From Clostridia bacterium (GTDB taxonomy: Bacteria; Bacillota; Clostridia; Oscillospirales; Acutalibacteraceae), in contig JAFWAC010000012.1 in the NCBI GenBank assembly GCA_017507805.1, positions 1 to 64,000 on the forward strand: DNA of 64,000 bases. The letters are read 5' to 3'. Shown in pieces: positions 8,610-15,705 of the stretch. The notes under the pieces are model-generated. The model was not told where the DNA came from and made no database searches. It was given only the letters and a program-made list of their open reading frames with translations. Every line of letters begins with the position of its first letter. Positions within the stretch are counted from its first letter, which is position 1. Both the position numbers and the translations under genes were made by a program.

Positions 8610-8667
8610 CACAAACAAAACTTTATTGCAATAAAATATTGAGAAATTTGTGACAATCGGTTATTAT
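8610..8667. promoter_or_regulatory. Divergent promoter region of rhaB and the FkbM gene, with palindrome
   Basis: Minus strand: -35 TTGCAA, 17 bp, -10 TAAACT for rhaB. Plus strand: TTGAGA (8639-8644), 17 bp, TATTAT (8662-8667). The rhaB -35 lies inside the perfect palindrome TTTATTGCAATAAA (8622-8635), a candidate operator. Confidence 0.5.
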
Positions 8668-8703
8668 GTTTTAAGTAATATTTCTTTTCAGGTGATAAAC
8701 TTT

Positions 8704-9741
8704 ATGGAAAAAGAGCTTTGGAAATATCTGAAAAGTGCCCGAAAGCCCATTGTGCTTTACGGAATGGGAAACGGTGCTGATAAAATCATAGCTGTTCTCA
8801 ATTCGCTTGGCATTCCCTTTCACGGAGTTTTTGCAAGTGACGGCTTTGTGCGCGAGAAATATTTTCACGGGCACAAAATTTGCACATACGGGGAACTTAA
8901 ACAGAAATTCGGTGAAATGATAGTTTTACTCTGTTTCGGAAGTGCAAGACCCGAAGTGCTTGCCAATGTTAAAAAAATTTCTGCCGAGCAGGAGCTTTAT
9001 GCCCCGGAGGTGCCGGTCATCGGCGGAGGACTTTTTACCGAAAAATATGTATATGATAATAAAGAAGCCTTTGAGGCTGTGTACCGTCATTTAGGCGATG
9101 ATTTATCCCAAAAAACCTTTTTGGATATAGTAAATTTCAAGCTTAGCGGTAAAATTGATTATCTTTTTGACTGCGAAGTCCCGGCAGACGAGCCATATTC
9201 CGGATTTTTCGGGCTGACAGACAACGAAAGCTTTCTGGATTTGGGGGCATATAACGGAGACACTGTGGCAGACTTTGTTGCAAGGGTAAAAGAATACGAT
9301 AAAATAACGGCAGTTGAGGCAGATGTGAAAACCTTTAAAAAGCTAAAGGCAAACACCGCCGGTTTCAAAAATGTGCGATGCGAAAATATATGCATTTCTG
9401 ATTTTTGCGGTGAAGCCACTTTTGGAATGAGGGGCGGGAGAAACTCAGGCTCCGCTTGCGGCAACAGCAAGGCTTTATTCACAACGGTGGACAGTTTGCT
9501 TCCAAACGAAAGAATAAGCTATATAAAAATGGACATCGAGGGTGAGGAAAAAAATGCAATTGAGGGTGCTCGCCAAACCATACTTAAAAACAAACCGAAA
9601 ATGCTTATTGCGTGCTACCACCGCACCGAGGACCTTTTAAGTATTCCTCAGGCGGTTTTCAGCATAAGAAAGGATTATAAGTTTTATATCAGGCATTTTG
9701 CTTCCCTGCCCGCTTGGGATACAAATTATTATTTCGTTTAG
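8704..9741 (+). CDS. FkbM-family SAM-dependent methyltransferase
   Basis: ATG 8704 is preferred because AGGTG lies just upstream and the longer frame begins inside the promoter. 345 aa. The N-terminal third (about 1-150) has a Rossmann-like YGMGNGADKIIAVL stretch, as in nucleotide- or sugar-binding modules. The C-terminal domain has LDLGAYNGDTVADF (SAM motif I), AVEAD (acidic loop) and YIKMDIEGEE, characteristic of FkbM methyltransferases. Similar two-part proteins occur in glycan biosynthesis loci, but here the gene stands alone. Substrate unknown; O-methylation is inferred from the family. Confidence 0.85.
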   Translation: MEKELWKYLKSARKPIVLYGMGNGADKIIAVLNSLGIPFHGVFASDGFVREKYFHGHKICTYGELKQKFGEMIVLLCFGSARPEVLANVKKISAEQELYAPEVPVIGGGLFTEKYVYDNKEAFEAVYRHLGDDLSQKTFLDIVNFKLSGKIDYLFDCEVPADEPYSGFFGLTDNESFLDLGAYNGDTVADFVARVKEYDKITAVEADVKTFKKLKANTAGFKNVRCENICISDFCGEATFGMRGGRNSGSACGNSKALFTTVDSLLPNERISYIKMDIEGEEKNAIEGARQTILKNKPKMLIACYHRTEDLLSIPQAVFSIRKDYKFYIRHFASLPAWDTNYYFV

Positions 9742-9862
9742 GCTGTTCACAATTTGTTCAAAAAACTATTGTAATAAATGTCGAAATATGTTATTATAAT
9801 ATTATAACTATCCAATGCATTTAATAAAACAGAGCTGTTTAGACGGCGGATTGGGGAAACTT

Positions 9863-10702
9863 ATGAGGGCAGACGGAAAAAGACTTAAAAATACCGACCC
9901 GATGTATACTGTGGCGGCCCATATTATGAGCAAACGCACCGATGCGATGAATATGATAACAATCGATATTCCTTACGAGCCGATGCAGGAATACATAAAC
10001 CAAAAGCGCAAAGACGGTGTACACCTCAGCCATATGGCAATTCTGATAGCGGCATATCTGCATACCGCGGCAGAATTTCCGGAGCTTAACCGTTTTATCG
10101 TGAACAAAAAAGCTTATGCAAGAAATGAGTATGCCATTGCCATGGTAGTGCTTAAGGGCGGTTCTTCGCACGGAACTATGTCCAAAATGTATTTTGAAAA
10201 CACCGATACAGTTTTTGAGGTGAACGAAAAAATTAACTGTTATGTTGAGGCAAACCGCACCGCACCCGAAAACAACGGCACAGAAAAAATGATTAAATTC
10301 TTACTTAGCGTGCCGGGAATTTTAACTGTGGGTGTCGGTCTGTTTAAATTTTTAGACAAGCACGGGCTTTTACCCAAAAAGATTATCGATGTCTCACCTT
10401 TCCACAACAGTATGGCAATATCCAATCTCATTTCAATAAGAACAAACCATATTTATCATCATTGCTATGAGTTTGGTACAACAAGTGTCTTCATAACAAT
10501 GGGTAATTTGCGCGAGGTACCTGTAAGAAAAGGTGATGAGGTTGTTTTTGAGCGCTCAATGCCGCTTGGTATTGTAATGGATGAACGCATCTGCTCCGGC
10601 AGTTATTTTGCAATGGCTTTCAGAAAAATGAAAAAATATCTGAAAAATCCTGCATTGTTAGAGCTGCCGCCCGAAATCGTTAATAAGGACGAGGGGCTTT
10701 AA
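9863..10702 (+). CDS. CAT/E2-fold acyltransferase-like protein with altered active site
   Basis: 279 aa from ATG 9863 (GGGGAAAC just upstream; the earlier ATG at 9815 has no ribosome binding site). The chain resembles the catalytic domain of 2-oxoacid dehydrogenase E2/chloramphenicol acetyltransferase: KRTDAMNMITIDIPYEPM, then LSHMAILIAAYLHT, then the C-terminal strand LGIVMDERICSGSYFAMAF. In the active family the last stretch carries HxxxDG; here it reads ERICSG, so both catalytic His and Asp are replaced. There is no lipoyl or peripheral-subunit domain and no E1/E3 genes nearby. It may be inactive or have another role. Confidence 0.7.
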   Translation: MRADGKRLKNTDPMYTVAAHIMSKRTDAMNMITIDIPYEPMQEYINQKRKDGVHLSHMAILIAAYLHTAAEFPELNRFIVNKKAYARNEYAIAMVVLKGGSSHGTMSKMYFENTDTVFEVNEKINCYVEANRTAPENNGTEKMIKFLLSVPGILTVGVGLFKFLDKHGLLPKKIIDVSPFHNSMAISNLISIRTNHIYHHCYEFGTTSVFITMGNLREVPVRKGDEVVFERSMPLGIVMDERICSGSYFAMAFRKMKKYLKNPALLELPPEIVNKDEGL

Positions 10703-10719
10703 TTTTTCCATTTGTTTCC

Positions 10720-10748
10720 TTGACAAAAGGCATTATATGTTATAAAAT
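10720..10748 (+). promoter_or_regulatory. galE promoter
   Basis: TTGACA (10720-10725), 17-bp spacer, TAAAAT (10743-10748), 40 bases before the ATG. Confidence 0.65.
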
Positions 10749-10788
10749 TAACTCTGTTAATTTTCAGTTTATTATGTGAGGTATTCTT

Positions 10789-11802
10789 ATGTCAATTCTT
10801 GTAACAGGCGGTGCCGGATATATCGGCAGTCACACATGTATTGAAATGCAAAATGCGGGATATGATATTGTTGTTATCGACAATTTGGATAACAGCAGTA
10901 GTGAATCCCTGAAGCGAGTTGAAAAAATAACAGGCAAACCCGTAAAATTTTATTGTGAGGATGTCCGTGATAAGGATGCGCTGCGCAAAATTTTCACAGA
11001 GAATAAAATTGAAGCTGTTATACATTTTGCCGGTCTTAAGGCGGTTGGTGAATCGGTAAGAGAGCCTATTATGTATTATGACAATAACCTTATAAGCACC
11101 TTGGCTTTGCTTGAGGTTATGACCGAGTTCGGCGTCAAAAAGATAGTTTTCTCCTCCTCTGCCACAGTTTACGGTGTTGCCACTGAAATGCCTTTAAAAG
11201 AAGGTATGCCTTTGGGCGCAATCAATCCTTACGGCAGAACAAAGCTGTTTATTGAAGAAATCCTGCGTGACCTTTACATAGCAGATAACGAATGGTGCAT
11301 AGCATTGCTTCGTTATTTCAATCCCATCGGAGCACATAAAAGCGGTCTTATCGGTGAAGATCCAAAGGGTATTCCCAACAACCTTATGCCCTATATTTCA
11401 CAAGTGGCAGTCGGCAAGCTTGAAAAGCTTCATGTTTTCGGTAATGATTACAACACAGTTGACGGCACCGGTGTCAGGGATTATATCCATGTGGTGGATC
11501 TGGCAAACGGTCATGTCAAGGCAGTGGATTGGGCACTTAAAAATACAGCTTGCGAAGCCTTTAATCTGGGCACAGGAAACGGCACAAGCGTTTTGCAGTT
11601 AAGAGATGCTTTTGTCAAGGCAACCGGTGTTGATGTTCCCTATGTTATAGACCCTCGCCGTCCCGGCGACCCTGATGAGGTTTATGCCAATGCACAGAAA
11701 GCCAAAGAAGTTCTCGGTTGGTCTGCCGCTTACGGTATAGACGAGATGTGCGAGGACACATGGCGCTGGCAAAGTGGCAACCCCAAGGGCTACGAACAAT
11801 AA
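10789..11802 (+). CDS. galE: UDP-glucose 4-epimerase
   Basis: Interconverts UDP-glucose and UDP-galactose with bound NAD. Starts [20 protein letters not shown] (TGGAGYIG dinucleotide-binding loop). It contains [14 protein letters not shown], the SSSATVYG strand and YGRTK (catalytic Tyr and Lys of the extended SDR family), then [12 protein letters not shown]. 337 aa, normal length. Monocistronic; a hairpin follows. Probably serves Leloir galactose metabolism and glycan precursor supply. Confidence 0.97.
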   Translation: MSILVTGGAGYIGSHTCIEMQNAGYDIVVIDNLDNSSSESLKRVEKITGKPVKFYCEDVRDKDALRKIFTENKIEAVIHFAGLKAVGESVREPIMYYDNNLISTLALLEVMTEFGVKKIVFSSSATVYGVATEMPLKEGMPLGAINPYGRTKLFIEEILRDLYIADNEWCIALLRYFNPIGAHKSGLIGEDPKGIPNNLMPYISQVAVGKLEKLHVFGNDYNTVDGTGVRDYIHVVDLANGHVKAVDWALKNTACEAFNLGTGNGTSVLQLRDAFVKATGVDVPYVIDPRRPGDPDEVYANAQKAKEVLGWSAAYGIDEMCEDTWRWQSGNPKGYEQ

Positions 11803-11810
11803 AAAAACAA

Positions 11811-11837
11811 GGCATTGGCGCTTTAAGCGCCAATGCC
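11811..11837. terminator. Hairpin after galE
   Basis: Perfect 11-bp stem GGCATTGGCGC / GCGCCAATGCC. An A-run precedes it and no U-tract follows on the plus strand, so as a galE terminator it is atypical; on the minus strand it is followed by a T-run. Confidence 0.6.
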
Positions 11838-11858
11838 CACACTTTCAAGTTAATATCT

Positions 11859-11935
11859 CCGCTTGTGGCGCAGCTGGATAACGCAGCAGATTCCGATTCT
11901 GAAGAACGGGGGTTCGAATCCCTTCAAGCGGGCCA
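11859..11935 (+). tRNA. tRNA-Arg (CCG anticodon)
   Basis: 77 nt including an encoded CCA. Acceptor stem CCGCTTG / CAAGCGG is fully paired. The D arm carries AGCTGGATA, the anticodon loop TTCCGAT gives anticodon CCG, the variable loop is AGAAC, and the T loop is TTCGAAT. The D and anticodon stems each have one mismatched pair. Followed at once by a strong terminator. tRNA genes are common integration sites, and a decayed mobile segment lies downstream. Confidence 0.93.
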
Positions 11936-11940
11936 AAAAA

Positions 11941-11970
11941 ATCGACAAGTTTCGACTTGTCGATTTTTTT
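11941..11970 (+). terminator. Terminator of tRNA-Arg
   Basis: Stem ATCGACAAGT / ACTTGTCGAT with loop TTCG, followed by TTTTTT. Confidence 0.92.
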
Positions 11971-11972
11971 AT

Positions 11973-12113
11973 CCATTGCGAAAGCAATGGTATATCATCA
12001 ACGATAGCGTTGCTATCGTTGTATCTCATCAGTCCGTCAGGACTGTATATCATCACGCTTCAGCGTGTATCAAAAGAACTTTCGCAATGATGATATACAA
12101 TGCTTCGCATTGA
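11973..12113. repeat. Modular hairpin array (variable hairpins joined by GTATATCATCA)
   Basis: Five short hairpins of different sequence are separated by a near-constant 10-11 bp spacer, GTATATCATCA. The hairpins are CCATTGC-GAAA-GCAATGG (11973-11990), ACGATAGC-GTT-GCTATCGT (12001-12019), AGTCC-GTCA-GGACT (12031-12044), ACGC-TTCA-GCGT (12055-12066) and CAATGC-TTC-GCATTG. Before the last hairpin the spacer is inverted (TGATGATATAC), and CTTTCGCAATG near the right end mirrors the left-end ATTGCGAAAG. Loops vary while stems stay self-complementary, so folding seems to be the conserved property. No CRISPR features. Origin unknown; REP/MITE-like. Confidence 0.75.
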
Positions 12114-12225
12114 TTTCCTTTTAAATTTCTATTATAATATATAAAAATACTGTGAGGTTTTAGGTCTTGATTTCGTGTAATAAGTGAAAGGGCAAAAAAG
12201 GATTCCTTTCGGAAAGGAGAAGCGC

Positions 12226-12285
12226 ATGGATAACGGTGCAAGTAGCTACCGCCGTTTCCGAAACATTCTCCATTTTTCTGCGTAG
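12226..12285 (+). pseudogene. Truncated start of a conjugative-element sigma-70-like factor
   Basis: GAAAGGAG and ATG 12226 open a frame reading MDNGASSYRRF, then diverging to a stop after 20 codons. From memory, MDNGASSYRRF is the N-terminus of small sigma-70-family factors encoded in Tn916-like and other clostridial conjugative elements. The ribosome binding site lies in a hairpin (TCCTTT-CGG-AAAGGA). Only the first 11 codons match, so the gene appears cut by a deletion. Confidence 0.5.
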
Positions 12286-12293
12286 AATTAATA

Positions 12294-12445
12294 TTGACAG
12301 CAGGCTGATTTTATGTTACCATGTTGGTAGGCACAGAACTGATGTCGGTTCCCTGGGCGCTCTTTTGGGCGAGCATATCCGAGAAGGTAGGTTCTGTGTT
12401 TTTGTTTTCTTCAAAAACACAGAACCTACCAACACTAATATCCTA
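12294..12445 (+). promoter_or_regulatory. Attenuator-like leader with 19-bp hairpin
   Basis: TTGACA near 12294 with a weak -10 TACCAT is followed by GTTGGTAGGCACAGAAC (12322-12339). Further on is a perfect 19-bp inverted repeat beginning GGTAGGTTCTGTG and ending CACAGAACCTACC (about 12394-12438). The early GTTGGTAGG can pair with CCTACCAAC at the far side of that hairpin, giving mutually exclusive folds. No intact gene follows, so it is probably a leftover. Confidence 0.45.
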
Positions 12446-12475
12446 CAACACAGGAAAACCGTTCCCTTGTGTTTC
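12446..12475. repeat. REP-like imperfect palindrome (left of orphan gene)
   Basis: AACACAGG and CCTTGTGTT flank GAAAACCGTTC. On the minus strand it reads as ACACAAGGGAACGGTT with ends TGTGTT, resembling palindromes left by REP-associated transposases in clostridia. Pairs with the element at 12915-12943 on the other side of the gene. Confidence 0.5.
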
Positions 12476-12483
12476 CAGAGCAT

Positions 12484-12894
12484 TTAATCAAAAACTATTT
12501 GTTCAACATCCGTAAATAGTTGTTTTATTTTTCTACTACCTAAATAATAAAAGTTTTTGTTGTATACATATTGTGATGTTGTAAAATTGTAGGATATGGT
12601 ATGCAAAAAAGACATTCCATTAAATAATATATAATCATCTTTTTTAAAATCGTTTTTAACAAAAGCAATAAAAACAAAAGAAGCTTTGGAAATCTCTTTC
12701 TCTGATAGTCCATCAATAAATTTCACTACATCACTCAATTCTCCTTCCGCACAAATATCATTCTTTAGTATTATGTAGTTATTATTTTTTTCTTTCCCAA
12801 AGGAGAATAAGGAATACATATCATTATTAATTGCGATTTGATTAATAATATATTTCTCTTTTAGTGAAAATAATAATTTATTATTATATCTCAT
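12484..12894 (-). CDS. Hypothetical protein flanked by REP-like palindromes
   Basis: Not recognised. 136 aa from ATG 12894 (MRYNNKLLFSLKEKYIIN), preceded by AAAGGTGAAGG; the longer frame starts inside the palindrome and is unlikely. The protein is Asn/Lys/Ile/Tyr/Phe-rich, with no signal peptide or membrane helix, probably a small alpha/beta protein. The gene is markedly A/T-richer than its neighbours, which suggests recent transfer. It ends close to the left palindrome and starts next to the right one, forming a compact cassette. Confidence 0.6.
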   Translation of the reverse strand: MRYNNKLLFSLKEKYIINQIAINNDMYSLFSFGKEKNNNYIILKNDICAEGELSDVVKFIDGLSEKEISKASFVFIAFVKNDFKKDDYILFNGMSFLHTISYNFTTSQYVYNKNFYYLGSRKIKQLFTDVEQIVFD

Positions 12895-12914
12895 ACCTTC
12901 ACCTTTTTCAAAAC

Positions 12915-12943
12915 ACAACACAGGGGACTGTCCCCTATGTTGT
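12915..12943. repeat. REP-like palindrome (right of orphan gene)
   Basis: ACAACACAGGGGAC and GTCCCCTATGTTGT form a 14-bp near-perfect inverted repeat with a 1-nt centre. The GGGGAC/GTCCCC core with CACAG/TGTTGT ends is typical of short mobile palindromes in clostridial genomes. Confidence 0.6.
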
Positions 12944-12954
12944 TTTATCATCAT

Positions 12955-13167
12955 TTAAAGATTTTCTTTTATCACCTGACCGCAGATATTCATTGTTTCC
13001 TGAGGTGTCACTTTGAAATCCTTGGCTTTTAATCTCTGAATTATCTCCCAAGGCATTTCCTCTGTTTTCATCAGGCTGCAAATTCCAAATATTTCTTCCT
13101 TTGTCAGCCCCATAGCTTTCAATATTCCCATAAATCTCGTTATTTGCCTTGTTGTATGCTCGTTCAT
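12955..13167 (-). CDS. Small hypothetical protein (70 aa)
   Basis: MNEHTTRQITRFMGILKAMG start, with LTKEEIFGICSLMKTEEMPWEIIQRL. All-helical, Met-rich, no cysteine cluster or membrane segment. Reminds me of short uncharacterised proteins in clostridial mobile elements with repeated helical LTxEExxxI motifs, but I cannot name a family. An AGGAGGTT ribosome binding site lies just upstream on the minus strand. Confidence 0.55.
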   Translation of the reverse strand: MNEHTTRQITRFMGILKAMGLTKEEIFGICSLMKTEEMPWEIIQRLKAKDFKVTPQETMNICGQVIKENL

Positions 13168-13266
13168 ATTCGGCTTTAACCTCCTGATATTTCCCCTTAT
13201 AATTCCTATGCCGCCATTTTTTGTCGCTTCAAGCAGTGGTAATACTAAAAAATCCGCAAATTGTGT

Positions 13267-13452
13267 CTATTTTGTAAGGTTACAATAGGAACACAGGTAG
13301 CCTCTTTTTTCAGCTTCCTTCAATGCTATCTCGGTGCGTTCTTTGGGCGAAAGCTTCAGCAGTTCCTGGTGTGCTTCTTTGAAAGTCATCTTTTTTCTTA
13401 AAGTGTCTTTTTCTAATTCCTTCGACACTGTCATCGGTTGCGACTTTTCCAT
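13267..13452 (-). CDS. Small hypothetical protein (61 aa)
   Basis: ATG 13452 is chosen because AGAGGTGATA lies 6 bases upstream; the longer frame from 13488 has no ribosome binding site. The protein is charged and helical (MEKSQPMTVSKELEKDTLRK, then TFKEAHQELLKLSPKERTEI) and ends CSYCNLTK with a single CxxC. Function unknown. An overlapping frame in the same DNA (13310-13522) is open too and may be a relic of a larger gene, so this call is tentative. Confidence 0.45.
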   Translation of the reverse strand: MEKSQPMTVSKELEKDTLRKKMTFKEAHQELLKLSPKERTEIALKEAEKRGYLCSYCNLTK

Positions 13453-13604
13453 CAAATATATCACCTCTTGTGTCATTTGTTTTGTCATTGCTAATTATAT
13501 CACCATTCTCATCGGACTGCAATTGTGAGTTTTGCCCTCTCTCAATTGCACCCCAACCTCTGCTTGTGCTGTCTGCCCGTCAACACCGCTTTCAACTGTG
13601 GCAA

Positions 13605-13636
13605 AACAAAAGGCGGAGGGAAAAAGCTCCCACCGC
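13605..13636 (-). terminator. Terminator of the DUF5685-dnaJ-membrane protein operon
   Basis: On the minus strand, GCGGTGGGA / TCCCTCCGC (one mismatch) followed by TTTTGTTTTG, about 25 bases past the membrane protein stop. Confidence 0.7.
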
Positions 13637-13657
13637 ACAATAAACTTGAGTTCAACA

Positions 13658-14185
13658 TCATTTTAATATTTTTCTTATTTTCGGCTGAACAATATTTATA
13701 TAAAACATTGCCATTCTTGATACGGCAATATCATATACCAAAAACACAGCATTACCGATTGCCAAAAAGATTACCGCGCCGTATTTACCCAAAATTCCAA
13801 AATCCTCAAGCGAGATTTGGAAAAGTGCCGAGAACACAAGATAAACCGCTAAAACCGCACCGTTAAACACTGCAAGCTTTATAATCCACTCAAGCACAGG
13901 CTTTCTTAATTTCTCGGTCACAGCCTTTAAAATCGGATAATAACCGAACAGAAAGACATACAAAAGCTTGCTTTCGGGCTCTGCCAAAAGAAAAGCTATA
14001 ACCGCCGAAGCAACATAAGCGGCAAGCGCCCACTTAGTGTCGGTTTCAATTACGGCAACCATTATAAACAGTCCCGATATTGCAGGAATGGCATAGGTAA
14101 GATACGGGAAATATGACAGCAACATAAAGCCGGCAGACAATGCCGCCATCATGGCGCAAAATGTGATTTTTGTATTTCGCTTCAT
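13658..14185 (-). CDS. Multi-pass membrane protein, ECF S-component-like
   Basis: 175 aa from ATG 14185 (AGGCGAG upstream; the longer frame overlaps dnaJ). Starts MKRNTKITFCAMMAALSAGF, then about five hydrophobic segments with FLLAEPESKLLYVFLFGYYP between them. Size, hydrophobicity and the N-terminal ALxAG-type helix resemble substrate-binding S-components of energy-coupling-factor vitamin transporters, but no ligand group can be assigned. It follows dnaJ by 8 bases in a three-gene operon and is followed by a terminator. Confidence 0.6.
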   Translation of the reverse strand: MKRNTKITFCAMMAALSAGFMLLSYFPYLTYAIPAISGLFIMVAVIETDTKWALAAYVASAVIAFLLAEPESKLLYVFLFGYYPILKAVTEKLRKPVLEWIIKLAVFNGAVLAVYLVFSALFQISLEDFGILGKYGAVIFLAIGNAVFLVYDIAVSRMAMFYINIVQPKIRKILK

Positions 14186-14193
14186 TTTCTCGC

Positions 14194-14799
14194 CTAACAA
14201 CAGGGTATGAGGTCGCCGCCCATACACTCACAGCAGCAGTCTGCACAAAGCAGGTTTGTGCAAAGGTCACAGCCGTTACAGCCCGCCGCACTGCCATAGG
14301 TACGGTACGGATTATACTGACTTCCCGACTGACGCTGTGCCCTGCCTAATGCATTGCGGTATTCAGGGTTTGACGGGTCCATACGGCAAGCTGTTGCAAA
14401 GCTTGTGTACGCCTGTTCAAACCAGCCCCTACGATAAAGCACCGTTCCGTTAAGAAAATACCATTCGGCATCTCTTGACCCCGGAGGCACACCGTCAAGC
14501 ACCTCCTGTGCCTGCTCAAGTCTGCCCTGATTTATCAAAGACCGAACCTCAGGAAAAGAGGAGCTTGTGCTACTGCCTGCTGTATAGCTGTCGGTATGGT
14601 TTTTACCCGAACGGCGGCTATTCATTATAGCATCATAAGCCTCGTTAATTTCCTTCATTTTCTCCCCTGCCAAGTCAGAGAGAGGATTATCGGTGTAATT
14701 ATCGGGGTGATATTTACGCGCAAGCTCACGGTAAGCATTTTTGATTTCCTCATCGGTAGCGTTTTTGCTAATCCCTAATACTGAATACGGATCCTTCAT
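14194..14799 (-). CDS. DnaJ-domain protein with TPR-like region and Cys-rich tail
   Basis: J-domain co-chaperone relative, 201 aa. Residues 1-65 form the J domain ([20 protein letters not shown], then the HPD triad in KYHPDN, followed by INEAYDAI). A helical repeat-like region follows ([18 protein letters not shown] and [18 protein letters not shown], about 90-150). The tail is Cys-rich, with GCNGCDLC and CADCCCEC (10 Cys within about 30 residues), suggesting metal binding. It lacks the G/F and canonical zinc domains of true DnaJ. Start codon overlaps the stop of DUF5685 by 4 bases. Confidence 0.85.
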   Translation of the reverse strand: MKDPYSVLGISKNATDEEIKNAYRELARKYHPDNYTDNPLSDLAGEKMKEINEAYDAIMNSRRSGKNHTDSYTAGSSTSSSFPEVRSLINQGRLEQAQEVLDGVPPGSRDAEWYFLNGTVLYRRGWFEQAYTSFATACRMDPSNPEYRNALGRAQRQSGSQYNPYRTYGSAAGCNGCDLCTNLLCADCCCECMGGDLIPCC

Positions 14800-15644
14800 A
14801 TATTTAACTCCTTTTTAGAGATGTCCTCTAACCCTAAATAAATAATATTACCTAAAATTTCTTTATACTTTTTTATCGGTAAAAGCTCAAATGCCTTTGC
14901 GGCTTCGTTAATGCAAAAATAAATTTGCGGCAGAGCCCGTTCCTTGATGCATTGCTTTGCTTCACCCTGAAGCCCGTTTTTAAAAACATTGTAGGACTTG
15001 AATTTTATGTCCTCCTCCAAATCACAGGCGGCATCTAAAATATAAATATACCTACCTATGCAGTAGCCCAGCCGTTCAAGGATGCGCTTTTCGGTGCTGT
15101 CCTCACTGCAAAGCATCAGGATTTGTGACAAGGCCTTGGCGGTAGGATCAGCAGCGCGGTCAACGGAAGCGGAATTTTCAGCCTCAATTTCCGATTGCTC
15201 GGTTATATAGCAAGAAACAATTTTTTCGATTTCGGGAAAGCTTTTTGCAGCTTTTTTATGTGGTAAAACAAAAAACGGAAAAAGGCAGGCAACACCTAAT
15301 CTTTTAAAGCCCTTTTCATCCTTTAAATTATCCTTTAATTTATAATAAAGCATAATCATTGCCGCGGCGGAGGGCATTTGCAATGCACTGCTGTTTTTAC
15401 AGTAATTGCACTTTTTAAAGGGATTAAATGCGCACCGTTTGCGTTCAATACCATCACACCCGGGCTTTAATGCCATATTGAGCAGTGCCAAAAAGGTGAA
15501 ATCATAGCTCAGGGTAAATCGGGAGATAATACCGTACCGGCGGCCCAAATCCCTGCAAAGGGAGCAATAAACCGCCTTATACATTTCATATTCCCTAACC
15601 CGCAATTCGGGTTTGGCAATCCTTACATAGCCAAACAAGCACAT
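14796..15644 (-). CDS. DUF5685 family protein
   Basis: 282 aa, starts [20 protein letters not shown] and continues [17 protein letters not shown]; this Cys-containing N-terminus is diagnostic for DUF5685. Further cysteines ([12 protein letters not shown]) suggest a metal centre, followed by an all-helical body with [10 protein letters not shown] near residues 215-224. The acidic helix resembles those of isoprenoid-synthase-like folds, but activity is unknown. First gene of an operon with dnaJ and a membrane protein, an association common in clostridia. Confidence 0.85.
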   Translation of the reverse strand: MCLFGYVRIAKPELRVREYEMYKAVYCSLCRDLGRRYGIISRFTLSYDFTFLALLNMALKPGCDGIERKRCAFNPFKKCNYCKNSSALQMPSAAAMIMLYYKLKDNLKDEKGFKRLGVACLFPFFVLPHKKAAKSFPEIEKIVSCYITEQSEIEAENSASVDRAADPTAKALSQILMLCSEDSTEKRILERLGYCIGRYIYILDAACDLEEDIKFKSYNVFKNGLQGEAKQCIKERALPQIYFCINEAAKAFELLPIKKYKEILGNIIYLGLEDISKKELNI

Positions 15645-15664
15645 CTCACCTCTTAATAAGCTAT

Positions 15665-15705
15665 TTTACACATTATAACCCCACTAATGGTGAATAATGT
15701 GTAAA
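15665..15705. promoter_or_regulatory. 12-bp inverted repeat between uvrA and the DUF5685 operon
   Basis: TTTACACATTAT (15665-15676) and ATAATGTGTAAA (15694-15705) are perfect inverted repeats touching the uvrA stop codon, with a nested CAC/GTG pair. It may terminate uvrA transcription, though no U-tract follows. On the minus strand it also contains a TATAAT that could be the -10 of the DUF5685 operon, in which case the repeat is an operator. Confidence 0.45.

Larger units (their letters stand above)
12114..13604. mobile_element. Decayed integrative/conjugative-element-like segment beside tRNA-Arg
   Basis: Low gene density, small orphan genes, interrupted reading frames and palindromic repeats directly after a tRNA gene. 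It holds a truncated sigma-factor-like start (12226-12285), an attenuator-like leader (about 12294-12445), an orphan gene between two REP-like palindromes, and two small unknown genes. On the minus strand around 13455-13600 two overlapping frames stay open without start or ribosome binding site, as expected from the tail of a broken larger gene. No integrase, relaxase or duplicated tRNA end is visible, so the element type is an inference. Confidence 0.45.

Noticed and set aside
11850..12056. Open frames crossing tRNA-Arg
   Set aside because: Overlap a well-folded tRNA and its terminator.
11973..12113. CRISPR array
   Set aside because: Repeats are only 10-11 bp, spacers are self-complementary, no cas genes.
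13310..13522. Separate small gene overlapping 13267-13452
   Set aside because: No start with a ribosome binding site; Asp/Asn-rich frame better explained as relic of a larger broken gene.
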